A stretch of 50,332 nt of DNA from Facklamia sp964471435 (GTDB taxonomy: Bacteria; Bacillota; Bacilli; Lactobacillales; Aerococcaceae), in NCBI GenBank assembly GCA_964471435.1, contig CAYYGA010000007.1:1-50332 (forward strand), in the 5' to 3' direction. A program made the translations under genes and the position numbers. The notes below the pieces were generated by a model, which worked only from the letters and a program-made list of their open reading frames with translations, made no database searches and was not told where the DNA came from. Positions within the stretch are counted from its first letter, which is position 1. Each line of letters opens with the position of its first letter. Shown in pieces: positions 1-8,828 of the stretch.

Positions 1-54
1 TTTATGTGAAAGTAACATCTATCAAAAGTGAATGATTAGAGTCTTTTCTTGAAT

Positions 55-2115
55 CTATTCTATTTCTTCAGCGTAGTCACAGTTGCTGCACTTAACTTGG
101 CGACCTTTGCGTGAAACTTTTTCTATTAAGAATTCCTCACACTTTGGACAGTCACGGCCGACTGGTTTATCCCAGGATACAAACTCACATTCTGGATATA
201 AACTACAACCATAGAAGATGCGGTTCTTTTTAGATTTACGTTCAACGACATCGCCTTTTTTACATGTCGGACACTTGACGCCAATTTCTTTAACGATTGT
301 TTCAGTATGACGGCAGTCCGGGAAATTAGAACAGGCATAGAATTTACCGTAGCGTCCAATTTTAATGACCATCGCATTGCCACAATCTGGGCAGTCAAAG
401 CCTGCCGGTTCATCTTTAATTTCTATTTCTTCCATTTGATCTTCAGCAGTTGCTAGATCTTTTTCAAAAATTTTATAAAAATCCGTCAAGATGCTTTGCC
501 AGACGTGTTTTCCTGCTTCGACTTCGTCGAGATTATCTTCCATGCCGGCGGTAAACTCAGAGTTTACAATGTTAGGGAAGTATTCTTCCATGACACCATT
601 GACGATTTCACCCAGTTCAGTAGGTTCAAAACGTTTGGCGACCATTCTTACATAGTAACGTTTACGTAGTGTTTCAACTGTTGGCGCATAAGTAGAAGGA
701 CGACCGACCCCTAACTCTTCTAAAACTTTAACCAAACTGGCCTCTGAATAGCGGGCAGGTGGCTGCGTGAAGTGCTGGCTCGGTTCCATTTTATCGACTT
801 TAACTTTGTCTCCGACAGCTAATTCAGGCAGGTAATTGTCTTTATCACTTTTAGTCGGATAAACCTTAAGGAAACCATCGAATTTTATGCGTGATCCATT
901 GGCTCTAAACTGTACATCGTTTTGCGACACATCCGCGCGGATAGTATCGTAAACGGCGTTGGCCATCTGGCTGGCCATGAAGCGTGACCAGATTAAGGAA
1001 TAGAGACGGAATTGATCTTTGGTTAATGAAGATTCAATCGATTCCGGTGTTAAGGTGGCATTGGCCGGACGGATCGCCTCATGGGCATCCTGGGCTCCTG
1101 CTTTATTAACAACCTTACGGGCACCCTTGGCTAAATACTGAGAGCCGTACTCACTTGAAATAAAGTCTGCGGCTTGATTGGCAGCTGTCGGTGAGATGCG
1201 GGTAGAATCCGTACGCATGTAGGTAATTAACCCGACAGTGTTCCGTTTGATAGAAATCCCTTCATATAACTGCTGAGCGACCATCATCGTTTTACCGGTT
1301 CTAAAACCTAAACGGTTAGATGCGTCTTGTTGCAAGGTTGAAGTGGTAAAAGGTGCATTTGGTTTTCTAATGCGTTCTTTTTCAATGATATTATCTACAT
1401 TAAAATCAGCTTTTATATCCAAGGCTGCCATAATTTTTTCTACGTCAGCTTCAGATTTTAATTCAAGCTTTTTGCCTGCTTGGCCGTAAAACTCAGCGTC
1501 AAATTTGGAGCGGCCTTTTTTAAATTTAACTGGAATTTTCCAGTATTCTTCTGGTTTAAAGGCACGAATTTCTTTTTCACGGTCAATAATTAATTTCAAA
1601 GCGGATGATTGTACACGTCCGGCAGATAAGCCGCTTTTAATTTTTTTCCATAGTAAGGGTGAAATTGAATACCCTACCACCCGGTCTAAAATACGTCTTG
1701 CCTGCTGGGCGTCCACTAAATCCTGGTTAATTTTACGCGGCTGCTTAAATGCTTCTTTGACTGCATCTTTGGTAACCTCATTGAAAACAACGCGGTTTTC
1801 TGCATCACGGTCTAAATCCAATAAATAACTCAGATGCCAGGCAATTGCCTCACCTTCACGGTCCGGGTCACTTGCCAGATAGACTTTTTCGGCACCCTTG
1901 GCCAGTTTACGCAACTCTTTGATGGTATCTCCGCGTCCTCTAATAGAAATATAATGCGGTTCAAAATTGTTTTCGATATCGACACCCATTTTACTTTTCG
2001 GTAAATCACGTAAATGTCCTTTGGAAGCAACAACCTTATAGTTGCGTCCCAAATATTTATCGATTGTCTTGGCCTTGGTTGGCGATTCTACGATCACTAA
2101 ATATTTATAAGCCAA
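55..2115 (-). CDS. topA: DNA topoisomerase I
   Basis: Type IA topoisomerase that relaxes negative supercoils through a transient 5'-phosphotyrosine link. From the chosen start the protein has 686 residues. The Toprim domain comes first (VIVESPTKAK near residue 6, DPDREGEA near 83), then the catalytic motif GLITYMRTDSTR with Tyr at about 299. Three Cys4 zinc ribbons lie at the C-terminus (CPDCGN, CPTCKK and CPKCEE, each with a second Cys pair). The start is TTG at 2113-2115: a clear AAAGGAG lies 11 nt upstream and the protein then begins LAYKYLVIVESP, as in the family. A longer reading frame to 2175 has no ribosome site and adds a non-homologous leader. It is the last gene of the rbgA-rnhB-dprA-topA run. 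The call is secure. Confidence 0.97.
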   Translation of the reverse strand: MAYKYLVIVESPTKAKTIDKYLGRNYKVVASKGHLRDLPKSKMGVDIENNFEPHYISIRGRGDTIKELRKLAKGAEKVYLASDPDREGEAIAWHLSYLLDLDRDAENRVVFNEVTKDAVKEAFKQPRKINQDLVDAQQARRILDRVVGYSISPLLWKKIKSGLSAGRVQSSALKLIIDREKEIRAFKPEEYWKIPVKFKKGRSKFDAEFYGQAGKKLELKSEADVEKIMAALDIKADFNVDNIIEKERIRKPNAPFTTSTLQQDASNRLGFRTGKTMMVAQQLYEGISIKRNTVGLITYMRTDSTRISPTAANQAADFISSEYGSQYLAKGARKVVNKAGAQDAHEAIRPANATLTPESIESSLTKDQFRLYSLIWSRFMASQMANAVYDTIRADVSQNDVQFRANGSRIKFDGFLKVYPTKSDKDNYLPELAVGDKVKVDKMEPSQHFTQPPARYSEASLVKVLEELGVGRPSTYAPTVETLRKRYYVRMVAKRFEPTELGEIVNGVMEEYFPNIVNSEFTAGMEDNLDEVEAGKHVWQSILTDFYKIFEKDLATAEDQMEEIEIKDEPAGFDCPDCGNAMVIKIGRYGKFYACSNFPDCRHTETIVKEIGVKCPTCKKGDVVERKSKKNRIFYGCSLYPECEFVSWDKPVGRDCPKCEEFLIEKVSRKGRQVKCSNCDYAEEIE

Positions 2116-2343
2116 ACAACAATCAACTCCTTTTCTTTTAAAAATTTTTTTATTCAAATTATTCGTTAAGTTCAAAATCGTTTCAATCTTATGCTAAAGA
2201 ATTTAATCTGTCAAATTTTTTTATAAAATATTTTGTCCTTATCTAATGAAGGGAACTTTTCGAAAGGTCGAACTTAGAGTGACTGTACTTGAAAATAAGG
2301 CTGTGAGTTGGAATTGTCAAGACAGATGATTGAGGGATATTTT

Positions 2344-3264
2344 TTATTCTTCAATCATGTCGTGAGCTTTAAATATTTCTGACAAATCTTGGATTAACTG
2401 CTGTTTGCTGAGGATGGGTCGGGCGCCTTGGGCAATTAAGGAATTGCAGCCGGCAGATCTAGTATCCGTTATGCGGCCAGGCAAAGCAAATATCTCACGG
2501 TTACCTTCTAAAGCAAAATGAATTTTATATAAGGCCGTGTCTTTTTTAGAAGCTTCAATCAAGAGAGTCGCCGGACTGATACCGGCAATGAGTCGGTTGC
2601 GCATCATAAAGTGATGTTTTTCTGCCTTTTGATGGGGTAAAAATTCACTGAGTAACAGTTGGCTATGAACCATCTGACTTTGGAGCTGGGCATGTTCTCT
2701 TGGATAGACTTCTTCAAATCCCGTCGCCAGTATAGCAACAGTGGAATGATCCTTAGTGCGGATAGCAGCCTGATGACTGTTTTGATCCGTCCCCTCACCT
2801 AAACCGGCTACGACCTGCCAGCCCTCTTCCACCAAAGCCCGGCTGATTTCATGGGTGAGTTGACGTCCATAATCGCTGGTCTGGCGTGTGCCTGCTATTG
2901 AAACCAGCGGCTGATGGAGCTGTTGGATGTTGCCTTTAAAATAAATCAGGAGAGGCGGTTGGGGAATTTCCAGCCACAGTTTGGGATAGTCGGCTTCCCC
3001 GATTAACAAAGAGCATTGACTCAGTTTATGAATATGAGCCCAATAGCTGTCTGATTTTTGTGAAAGTTTAGAAAAAACTGCTTGCTCTTTTTCAGGCCAG
3101 CATCCTTTTTTAATCAGATAATTTATGATTTGCTGGCAGTAGGAATATTTTAAAGGGTAGGATTGAAGTTTTAGAGCCAATAATTGGCGAAAATACTGCC
3201 ACTGCAAGGCAAGGGAAACTTTTTCCAGCTGCAAAACGATGAGCTGCTCTTTTAAAGATAACAT
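2344..3264 (-). CDS. dprA: DprA/Smf-family DNA-processing protein (divergent)
   Basis: DprA binds incoming single-stranded DNA and loads RecA during natural transformation. The 306-residue protein has an N-terminal helical region and a Rossmann-like domain from about residue 95. Family landmarks are ADYPKLW, PPLLIYFKG, SIAGTRQTSDYG, RNRLIAGIS (222-230) and FALPGRI. Two usually strict motifs are altered. The SGLARGID loop reads AGLGEGTD (153-160), losing the Arg, and the SGSLITA segment after the RNR motif reads KDTALYK. The start ATG has GAGAGGTG upstream. It lies between rnhB and topA, the common Lactobacillales position. The family call is firm; whether the altered loops keep DNA binding and RecA loading is open. 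Confidence 0.9.
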   Translation of the reverse strand: MLSLKEQLIVLQLEKVSLALQWQYFRQLLALKLQSYPLKYSYCQQIINYLIKKGCWPEKEQAVFSKLSQKSDSYWAHIHKLSQCSLLIGEADYPKLWLEIPQPPLLIYFKGNIQQLHQPLVSIAGTRQTSDYGRQLTHEISRALVEEGWQVVAGLGEGTDQNSHQAAIRTKDHSTVAILATGFEEVYPREHAQLQSQMVHSQLLLSEFLPHQKAEKHHFMMRNRLIAGISPATLLIEASKKDTALYKIHFALEGNREIFALPGRITDTRSAGCNSLIAQGARPILSKQQLIQDLSEIFKAHDMIEE

Positions 3265-3369
3265 CTAATCACCTCTCCTATCAATAAATACACCTTTATT
3301 TCAAAATAGTGCTTTTTTATTGAAAGGTGTTGGAGAAAAATGCCCGCGCCTGGATGGAAATATGGTGGT

Positions 3370-3521
3370 CAAGGTTCTCGGCGGGCTGTGTGCCTTCTCA
3401 TTTATGGATTGAAGGTTCTCCATTACTGAGTGCCTGCTGGTATTGGCGTTGAAGGTTCTGAGTCTATTGAGTGCCTCTTGTTGGAAAAAATGGAGGCACT
3501 CAGCCGATTGAGAACCTTCAA
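3370..3521. repeat. Degenerate ~40-bp tandem repeat ending in a large inverted repeat
   Basis: The 471-bp space between dprA and rnhB (3265-3735) holds no convincing gene. It carries three direct units starting at 3370, 3411 and 3451 (41- and 40-bp steps), each beginning AAGGTTCT and containing a GTGCC or TGAGTGCC block. The third unit (3449-3477) is followed, after a short spacer, by its inverted copy at 3493-3521. The two can form a 29-bp stem with mismatches only in the middle. The rest of the space is low-complexity sequence. A second, unrelated-sequence array with the same ~40-bp period lies at 19480-19600. Function is unknown. Confidence 0.6.
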
Positions 3522-3698
3522 ACTAGTATCTATATACCAGATATTTGGAAGTAAACTGTAAACTGGTACCTATAAACTGGACATGCGGAAGATTCAGAAC
3601 TTATATTGTGGATCAAGAGTATAAAGCATCGCTTAAGTCGAGAAACCGACAATTAGCTCTAGATTTATTGGGCAAAGCCAATGCTCTTAATAGTAGTT

Positions 3699-3731
3699 AA
3701 AAAAGAGGCGTCGACATTACTCGGCGCCTTC
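3699..3731 (-). terminator. Rho-independent terminator after rnhB
   Basis: Just past the rnhB stop the minus strand reads a GGCGCCGA arm, a six-base loop, and a TCGACGCC arm with one mismatch. This is followed by CTC and six T. Confidence 0.75.
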
Positions 3732-3735
3732 TTAT

Positions 3736-4530
3736 TTATATCTTTTGAGAATATATCTTTAATGTTTGTGCTACCGGGGTGAAGGACTCACGGTGGAGAG
3801 GTGTTTTACCGTATTCTTTTAATGCATCCAGATGTTGTTTGGTCGGATAGCCCATGTGTTTTTCAAAGCCGAATTCCGGATAGACTTTCGCATAGTCGCG
3901 CATCAATTGGTCCCGCTCTTCTTTAGCAATAATAGAAGCAGCGGCAATTGATAAGGAGCGCTGATCTCCTTTCACAATTGACTGCTGAGGAAGAGGTGAA
4001 TTTATTTTCATGGCGTCGATTAAGAGATGACTTGGCTGAGTTTCAAGCTTTTCCACCGCTTCAAGCATGGCCATGCGGCTGGCTTCGTAGATATTATAGC
4101 GGTCAATTAGTATAGGCTCGACAGCGGTTATCGCATAAGCCAAGGCTTCCTTTTTTATCAAATCAGCTAACTCTGCCCTTTTCTCGCCCTTTAATTGTTT
4201 GGAATCTTCTACTTCTATCCATAAGGAGGTATCCGCCGGTAGAATCACTGCCGCTGCCATCACGGGGCCGGCTAAGGGGCCGCGTCCTACCTCGTCCACG
4301 CCGGCAATCAAAGCTTGAGGATCTTGATCTAATATATTCTTTTCAAAATCGAGGCGCTTTAAATAAGCTTCAAAGCGGTTTTCTTCAAGTTGAATTGCCT
4401 TGATTTTTTGTTTGATTAGACGCTGGACCCCGGATCGGGAATCATCTTTTAAGTCTTCTATTAAAGGGTCATCCATTGATTGGATTTCTTTAAATAATGC
4501 TTGAATTTCTTTGATTGTTTTTTGCTTCAT
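3736..4530 (-). CDS. rnhB: Ribonuclease HII
   Basis: Endonuclease that cuts the RNA strand of RNA-DNA hybrids and removes single ribonucleotides from DNA. The 264-residue protein has the typical Bacillota N-terminal extension (about residues 1-70), then the catalytic domain. Visible are AGVDEVGRGPLAGPV with the first acidic pair Asp79-Glu80, EDSKQLKGEKR, and LIDAMKI with a further catalytic Asp. The ATG start has AGGTGAG upstream. It lies between rbgA and dprA. A perfect hairpin with a T-tract lies between rbgA and this gene, so part of transcription may stop before it. A second terminator follows it. Confidence 0.96.
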   Translation of the reverse strand: MKQKTIKEIQALFKEIQSMDDPLIEDLKDDSRSGVQRLIKQKIKAIQLEENRFEAYLKRLDFEKNILDQDPQALIAGVDEVGRGPLAGPVMAAAVILPADTSLWIEVEDSKQLKGEKRAELADLIKKEALAYAITAVEPILIDRYNIYEASRMAMLEAVEKLETQPSHLLIDAMKINSPLPQQSIVKGDQRSLSIAAASIIAKEERDQLMRDYAKVYPEFGFEKHMGYPTKQHLDALKEYGKTPLHRESFTPVAQTLKIYSQKI

Positions 4531-4549
4531 CTGCTCACCTATCTAACAT

Positions 4550-4571
4550 AAAAAAGAGGACCGGGGTCCTC
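4550..4571 (-). terminator. Intercistronic terminator/attenuator between rbgA and rnhB
   Basis: Perfect 7-bp GC-rich stem (GAGGACC / GGTCCTC, 4556-4571) followed on the minus strand by six T. It lies after the rbgA stop and before the rnhB ribosome site, so it should reduce read-through inside the gene run. Confidence 0.8.
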
Positions 4572-4585
4572 TCTTATTTATTTAC

Positions 4586-5455
4586 TTATGATTCAGTTTT
4601 TACTGACTGCCAATTTTGAGCCGGACGGTCTAATGAGAGATTCCCGAATTTATTTTGACGGTAATCTAAAATCAAGCGCTCAGCCGCTTGGGCATAGTCA
4701 TCGGCTAAATTTAATTGGGTGGTTAAATCCGTTAAAATTTCTGCAGCGGATCTGTTTGAGCTAGCATCAATTTTATAAACATTTTCTAAAACACCTGGAT
4801 AAAATTGTTGTAAGAAAGGAATCAAGCTTAAGGCCAGTCCCTGCATTTCAACGAGTTGATCTTTAATCGCCCCGGTGATGGCTAATTTTTGACCAATCGC
4901 AGGGTCTTCAAATTTGGGCCATAAAATTCCGGGCGTGTCTAAGAGTTCAAACTCTTTTCCAATCTTCAACCAGCGTTGGGCTTTGGTTACCCCTGGTTTA
5001 TTGCCTGTTTCGGCGCGGTTCTTACCGACCATGCGGTTGATTAAGGTAGATTTACCCACGTTTGGAATACCTAAAATCATCATACGGATGGCGCGAGGTT
5101 TAACTCCTCTTTGTTTCTGGCGTTCAAAGTAATCTGCCATTAATTCTTTACTGGCCCTGTTTATTTCTTTTAAGCCTTTAGAATGCTGGGCATCAATAGC
5201 CAGCGCGATGCGTCCTTCTTGACGGTAATATTCCAGCCACTCTTGGGTGATGCGGCTATCGGCTAAGTCGGCTTTATTTAAAACTAAGATCGAAGGTTTT
5301 TGATTAATGATTTCCGTGATAACCGGGTTGCGGCTGGATTCAGGGATCCTGGCATCGACTAACTCAATCACGACATCGACTAAATTCATTTTTTCATTGG
5401 CTTCGCGGCGGGCTTTCGCCATATGGCCTGGAAACCACTGGATTTGATTCGACAT
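4586..5455 (-). CDS. rbgA: Ribosome biogenesis GTPase RbgA (YlqF)
   Basis: Circularly permuted GTPase needed for late assembly of the 50S subunit. The 289-residue protein starts MSNQIQWFPGHMAKAR, the family signature that contacts the pre-50S particle. The GTPase motifs occur in permuted order: G4 NKAD at 60-63, then G1 GIPNVGKST at 129-137, G2 around GVTKAQ, and G3 DTPG at 173-176. A C-terminal helical domain follows. AAAGGAGG lies upstream of the ATG. It is the first gene of the rbgA-rnhB-dprA-topA group, with lepB and ctpA upstream on the same strand. Confidence 0.96.
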   Translation of the reverse strand: MSNQIQWFPGHMAKARREANEKMNLVDVVIELVDARIPESSRNPVITEIINQKPSILVLNKADLADSRITQEWLEYYRQEGRIALAIDAQHSKGLKEINRASKELMADYFERQKQRGVKPRAIRMMILGIPNVGKSTLINRMVGKNRAETGNKPGVTKAQRWLKIGKEFELLDTPGILWPKFEDPAIGQKLAITGAIKDQLVEMQGLALSLIPFLQQFYPGVLENVYKIDASSNRSAAEILTDLTTQLNLADDYAQAAERLILDYRQNKFGNLSLDRPAQNWQSVKTES

Positions 5456-5686
5456 AAGAACACCTCCTTTTATTAATATTTAAGTATTTTAAAAATTATT
5501 TGTTTTAAAAAGGTTGCTCGCTTAATTATAGGTAGGCCTAAGCCAACCATTTGCTTTTGACCTTCTTTATCTACTTGTATCAGCTCATCAGCTGTTTATA
5601 AGCGGACATAAGCTGACCAATCGGGCTGTGGTTAGATTTGGAGCTGATTCTAGTTGACGTATCGGGCCCTTCATGAGAGAGAGCAA

Positions 5687-6283
5687 TTATTCCTCCAACT
5701 GGATCTGATAATTTTCATCTAAAGCATACTGGTCTAAGTTACCAATTCGGTCAAAAGGATAATAAATCAGATTGGCTTCTCCTTGGATTGCATCGATTGC
5801 GACATAACCGAACTGGCGGCTGTCGCCTGAGTAGGGACGGTTGTCCCCCATCACAAAATAGTAGCCTGCTGGAATGATGTCGTCCCCGGTTATTTCCCAC
5901 AAATCAAAATCCTGGGTGAAAAGTCCATCAGCTTCAGATTTTACCGGTTCTAAATAAGGTTCATCAACTGGTTCACCGTTAAGAAAAAGCTGGTCTTGAC
6001 TAAATGCGATATGGTCGCCAGGTAAGCCGATGATTCTTTTGACATAAGATTCTTCTGAACCCCGAGGATCCGGAAAGACTACCACATCAAAGCGTTCGAT
6101 ATCAGCCTGCTTAAACATCAAGAGCTGGTCACCGTGGATTAAAGTATTGTGCATGGATAATCCGTCTACTTGAAAAGGCTGCAGGACATAATAACGCAGC
6201 GCTAAAAAAATTAGCACTGCGATTAGGACAGCGAAAATAAGATTGACTGCTTCAACAAGCAGTGTTCGCAAAAATCTGAACAT
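5687..6283 (-). CDS. lepB: Type I signal peptidase
   Basis: Membrane serine protease that removes signal peptides from exported proteins. The 198-residue protein has one N-terminal membrane segment (about 12-31), then box B with the nucleophile in VDGLSMHNTL (Ser43), box D YVKRIIGLPGD with the general base Lys82, and box E GDNRPYSGDSRQFG. Length and single anchor are typical of Gram-positive enzymes. The ATG lies 5 nt after the ctpA stop, and its ribosome site (AGGAG) is inside the end of ctpA, so the two are probably translationally coupled. Several exported proteins in this window have Ala-X-Ala sites that fit this enzyme. Confidence 0.95.
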   Translation of the reverse strand: MFRFLRTLLVEAVNLIFAVLIAVLIFLALRYYVLQPFQVDGLSMHNTLIHGDQLLMFKQADIERFDVVVFPDPRGSEESYVKRIIGLPGDHIAFSQDQLFLNGEPVDEPYLEPVKSEADGLFTQDFDLWEITGDDIIPAGYYFVMGDNRPYSGDSRQFGYVAIDAIQGEANLIYYPFDRIGNLDQYALDENYQIQLEE

Positions 6284-6288
6284 CCTCT

Positions 6289-7773
6289 TTATTCTCCTAC
6301 TAACAATTCAACTGCGCGTTCATATTGAAGGTCATTTTCATCGATAAAGTCCCGGGTTTGATCCATCAATAATTGAGCGGTATCGCCGGTAATTTCGCCG
6401 GTTACTTCTAAATCATTGGCTTCCTGGAAGTCTTCAACCGCCTGCGTGAGCGCTTCATCAAAGAAATACTGTCCTTCGATATCATAGCCTAAGGCATTTA
6501 ACATAACAGTCGCTGACTCTACGAATTCAGAAGCGTCCCCTTCAACTAAGGTTTCATTGATATCCAACATTAAAGTAGTATTGACCGGGTGTTGACTCAC
6601 TCGTTCGTCCGGCTCGATTCCTTCATCATGGATCCAAACACCTTCCGGGGTCAACCATTTTGCGATGGTTAATTTTAATTCACCATAGGTAGAAGAAGCG
6701 GTTAAGCTTTGTACAGTTCCTTTTCCGAAAGTGGTTTCGCCTACAATGAGATTGTCCGTATTTTCTTGAATGGCGGCTGCTAGAATCTCAGAAGCTGAGG
6801 CCGAACCTTCGTTCACCAGCACTACATAAGGTTCTCTAATTTTAAAGCGGCCGTAAGTCGTATCGTCTGCTTCATAAATTTCAGGTTCGGAAAAGTTGTC
6901 TTCAGTCTGCATAATGATTTGACCATCTGTTAAAAAGGCGTTGGAAATGTATAAAGCAGTGTCTAAAAGACCTCCTGGATTATAGCGCAGGTCAAAGACA
7001 AGACTTTTCACGCCGTCGTTGCGCAATTGAGTAATTTCTGTCACCATTTCATCGTAAGTAGTGGAGGCAAATTGATTGATGCGGACCAGACCGATTTCCG
7101 GATTGTCCTCATCGATTTCTGATTCCACTGTAATGACCGGGATATCCGCCCGTTTTAAAGTGACAGTAAAAGTAGACGTCCCTCTTTGAATGAGGAGTTC
7201 GATTTCTGATCCGATTTCGCCGCGGATGATTTCAACAATTTGGTTGGTATCCATGCCGGTTAGTTCAACACCGTCAGCTTCCAGCAGAATATCATTGGGT
7301 AAAATACCCGCTTCTGCCGCTGGGGTGCCGTCGATTGGGGCAATTACGGTGACTTGATTGTTGCGCATCATAAATTGAATACCGATCCCCGAGAATGAGC
7401 CTTCGATACTGTCATCGAACCCACTTTGTTCCTGCGGGTTTAAAAATTCAGAGTAAGGGTCTTCCAAGGCTGAAACCATGCCTTTTAAAGCGCCCTCCAT
7501 CAAGGTGTTTTTATCTACATCGTCGATATAAGACAACTGAATCGTATTATAAATTTCTTGAATAATTTCCCAATCTTCTTCATTCAACTGGTTTTCTTCG
7601 CTGACTAAAAGCTCACTGCCGAATAACCAGTCCCAGCCTGAAGCCTGGGCCGGCTTTAAGACAGTAAAGGATGTCACCAAAGTAATGACCGTCATAATGA
7701 CTGCCAGGCCCTTCCAAGTTTTCAGATTTTTAGAAGGAGTTTTGTCGGGTTTGTTTTTTTGCAATCCATTCAC
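6289..7773 (-). CDS. ctpA: Carboxyl-terminal processing protease (S41A)
   Basis: Extracytoplasmic serine protease, anchored by an N-terminal membrane segment (about 20-40). The 494 residues contain a PDZ domain (about 120-200), an S41 catalytic domain with NEGSASASEI (nucleophile Ser326) and FGKGTVQ (Lys351), and a C-terminal peptidoglycan-binding-type domain (about 420-470). This is the usual Gram-positive CtpA layout. The start is GTG at 7771-7773 with only a weak AAGAAAG site. No better in-frame start is visible, and the basic stretch before the membrane helix fits. It is closely followed by lepB. Confidence 0.93.
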   Translation of the reverse strand: MNGLQKNKPDKTPSKNLKTWKGLAVIMTVITLVTSFTVLKPAQASGWDWLFGSELLVSEENQLNEEDWEIIQEIYNTIQLSYIDDVDKNTLMEGALKGMVSALEDPYSEFLNPQEQSGFDDSIEGSFSGIGIQFMMRNNQVTVIAPIDGTPAAEAGILPNDILLEADGVELTGMDTNQIVEIIRGEIGSEIELLIQRGTSTFTVTLKRADIPVITVESEIDEDNPEIGLVRINQFASTTYDEMVTEITQLRNDGVKSLVFDLRYNPGGLLDTALYISNAFLTDGQIIMQTEDNFSEPEIYEADDTTYGRFKIREPYVVLVNEGSASASEILAAAIQENTDNLIVGETTFGKGTVQSLTASSTYGELKLTIAKWLTPEGVWIHDEGIEPDERVSQHPVNTTLMLDINETLVEGDASEFVESATVMLNALGYDIEGQYFFDEALTQAVEDFQEANDLEVTGEITGDTAQLLMDQTRDFIDENDLQYERAVELLVGE

Positions 7774-7793
7774 GCTTCTTTCTTAAGCTCTGT

Positions 7794-8510
7794 CTAGGAT
7801 AAATGCAGTGCTGTTTCTAAAGCTACCTCCATCATATCCGTAAAGGTCTGTTCACGTTCTTTAGCCGTTGTTTCTTCACCGGTAATAATATGGTCGGAAA
7901 TCGTACACATGGCTAAAGCCTGGCGGTTGTGTTTTGCAGCGACTGCATATAAGCCGGCTGCTTCCATCTCTACTGCCAAGACGCCGTAGCGGGCTAATTT
8001 TTCTTTATCCAGTTCTTCATTATAAAAGCGGTCGCTAGATAGCATGTTACCTACATGAATATTGTTAGGGTCCATTTTTTCACGGGCTATATGGTAAGCC
8101 TTGTCTAACACATCAAAACTTGCCAGGGCTGCATAGGTGACTTGGCCGTTAAAGATGTTATTTAAAGCGCTGGAGTCGGTTGTCGCGCCTTGGGCAAAGA
8201 CTAAGTCGCGGACTTTAACTTCTTCTTTTAAAGCACCGGCTGAACCGATGCGCATGATGGTTTGTACATTAAAAGATGAGTAAAGTTCTTCAGCATAGAT
8301 CATCGCCGACGGCAGTCCCATTCCGGATCCTTGAACCGAAACTTTGGTGCCTTTGTAGTCGCCGGTGAAGCCGAACATGTTGCGGACGTCGTTGTATTGT
8401 ACAACATTTTCTAAAAAGTTTTCCGCGATAAATTTAGCCCGTAATGGGTCTCCAGGGAATAAAACTGTTGGGGCGATGTCACCGATTTGTGCGTTGATAT
8501 GTGTAGTCAT
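7794..8510 (-). CDS. deoD: Purine-nucleoside phosphorylase, DeoD type
   Basis: Cytosolic enzyme that splits purine nucleosides with phosphate to the free base and (deoxy)ribose-1-phosphate. The 238-residue hexameric-type protein shows FPGDPLRAK (phosphate loop), GSGMGLPSAMIY, RIGSAGAL, AVEMEAAGLYAVA and ISDHIITGEE, with the base-binding Asp in the last motif. AAAGGAGAGG lies before the ATG. It precedes ctpA by 20 nt, so it may share its message, but there is no functional link to its neighbours. Confidence 0.96.
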   Translation of the reverse strand: MTTHINAQIGDIAPTVLFPGDPLRAKFIAENFLENVVQYNDVRNMFGFTGDYKGTKVSVQGSGMGLPSAMIYAEELYSSFNVQTIMRIGSAGALKEEVKVRDLVFAQGATTDSSALNNIFNGQVTYAALASFDVLDKAYHIAREKMDPNNIHVGNMLSSDRFYNEELDKEKLARYGVLAVEMEAAGLYAVAAKHNRQALAMCTISDHIITGEETTAKEREQTFTDMMEVALETALHLS

Positions 8511-8606
8511 TTTACCTCTCCTTTGGGGTTAAAGTTAATTTTTAATAAGACATGAAAGAATATTGCTTCACTTTTTTTAATTATAGTGATAATAATTTAT
8601 TAGGTT

Positions 8607-8828
8607 TTATTTATCTTCGTACTCGTATTGGCGCCAGGCATCATCGAAAATAGTCAGCATTTTACCATAGAGGGATGATTTTTCTAAATAATCGGAAACT
8701 TCATTGAAGTCTTCGCTTTGTTTTGGGAAGGCAATATCATCTGTGATGGTGTTGGCCAGGCGGCTCATCGGGTCGTCGGCTCCTTCATCTTCAAAGCGTT
8801 TGATAAATTCATAAAAACTTTGGCCCAT
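8607..8828 (-). CDS. YozE-family (UPF0346) small protein
   Basis: A 73-residue acidic protein of the YozE SAM-like family. SFYEFIKRF at the start, FPKQSEDFNEVSDYLE in the middle and FDDAWRQYE at the end follow the family pattern. The biochemical role of the family is not established. AGGAGG precedes the ATG. The gene directly follows ypmS with no gap (start at 8828, ypmS stop at 8829), so the two are an operon. Confidence 0.85.
   Translation of the reverse strand: MGQSFYEFIKRFEDEGADDPMSRLANTITDDIAFPKQSEDFNEVSDYLEKSSLYGKMLTIFDDAWRQYEYEDK

Noticed and set aside
2113..2175. A 20-codon N-terminal extension of topA
   Set aside because: No ribosome site; the TTG at 2113-2115 has AAAGGAG and gives the family N-terminus.
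2250..2275. GAAC...GTTC-like words upstream of topA as a LexA box
   Set aside because: The arrangement does not match CGAAC-4-GTTCG on either strand.
3608..3700. A 30-codon plus-strand frame starting GTG (DQEYKASLKSRNRQLALDLL...)
   Set aside because: It looks protein-like and could be a transposase remnant, but it has no ribosome site, no match I can name and lies in repeat-rich spacer. Too weak to annotate.
5520..5670. Repeated AGCTGA and TCGGGC words between rbgA and lepB
   Set aside because: The spacing is irregular and only two or three short words recur, so a tandem array is not supported.
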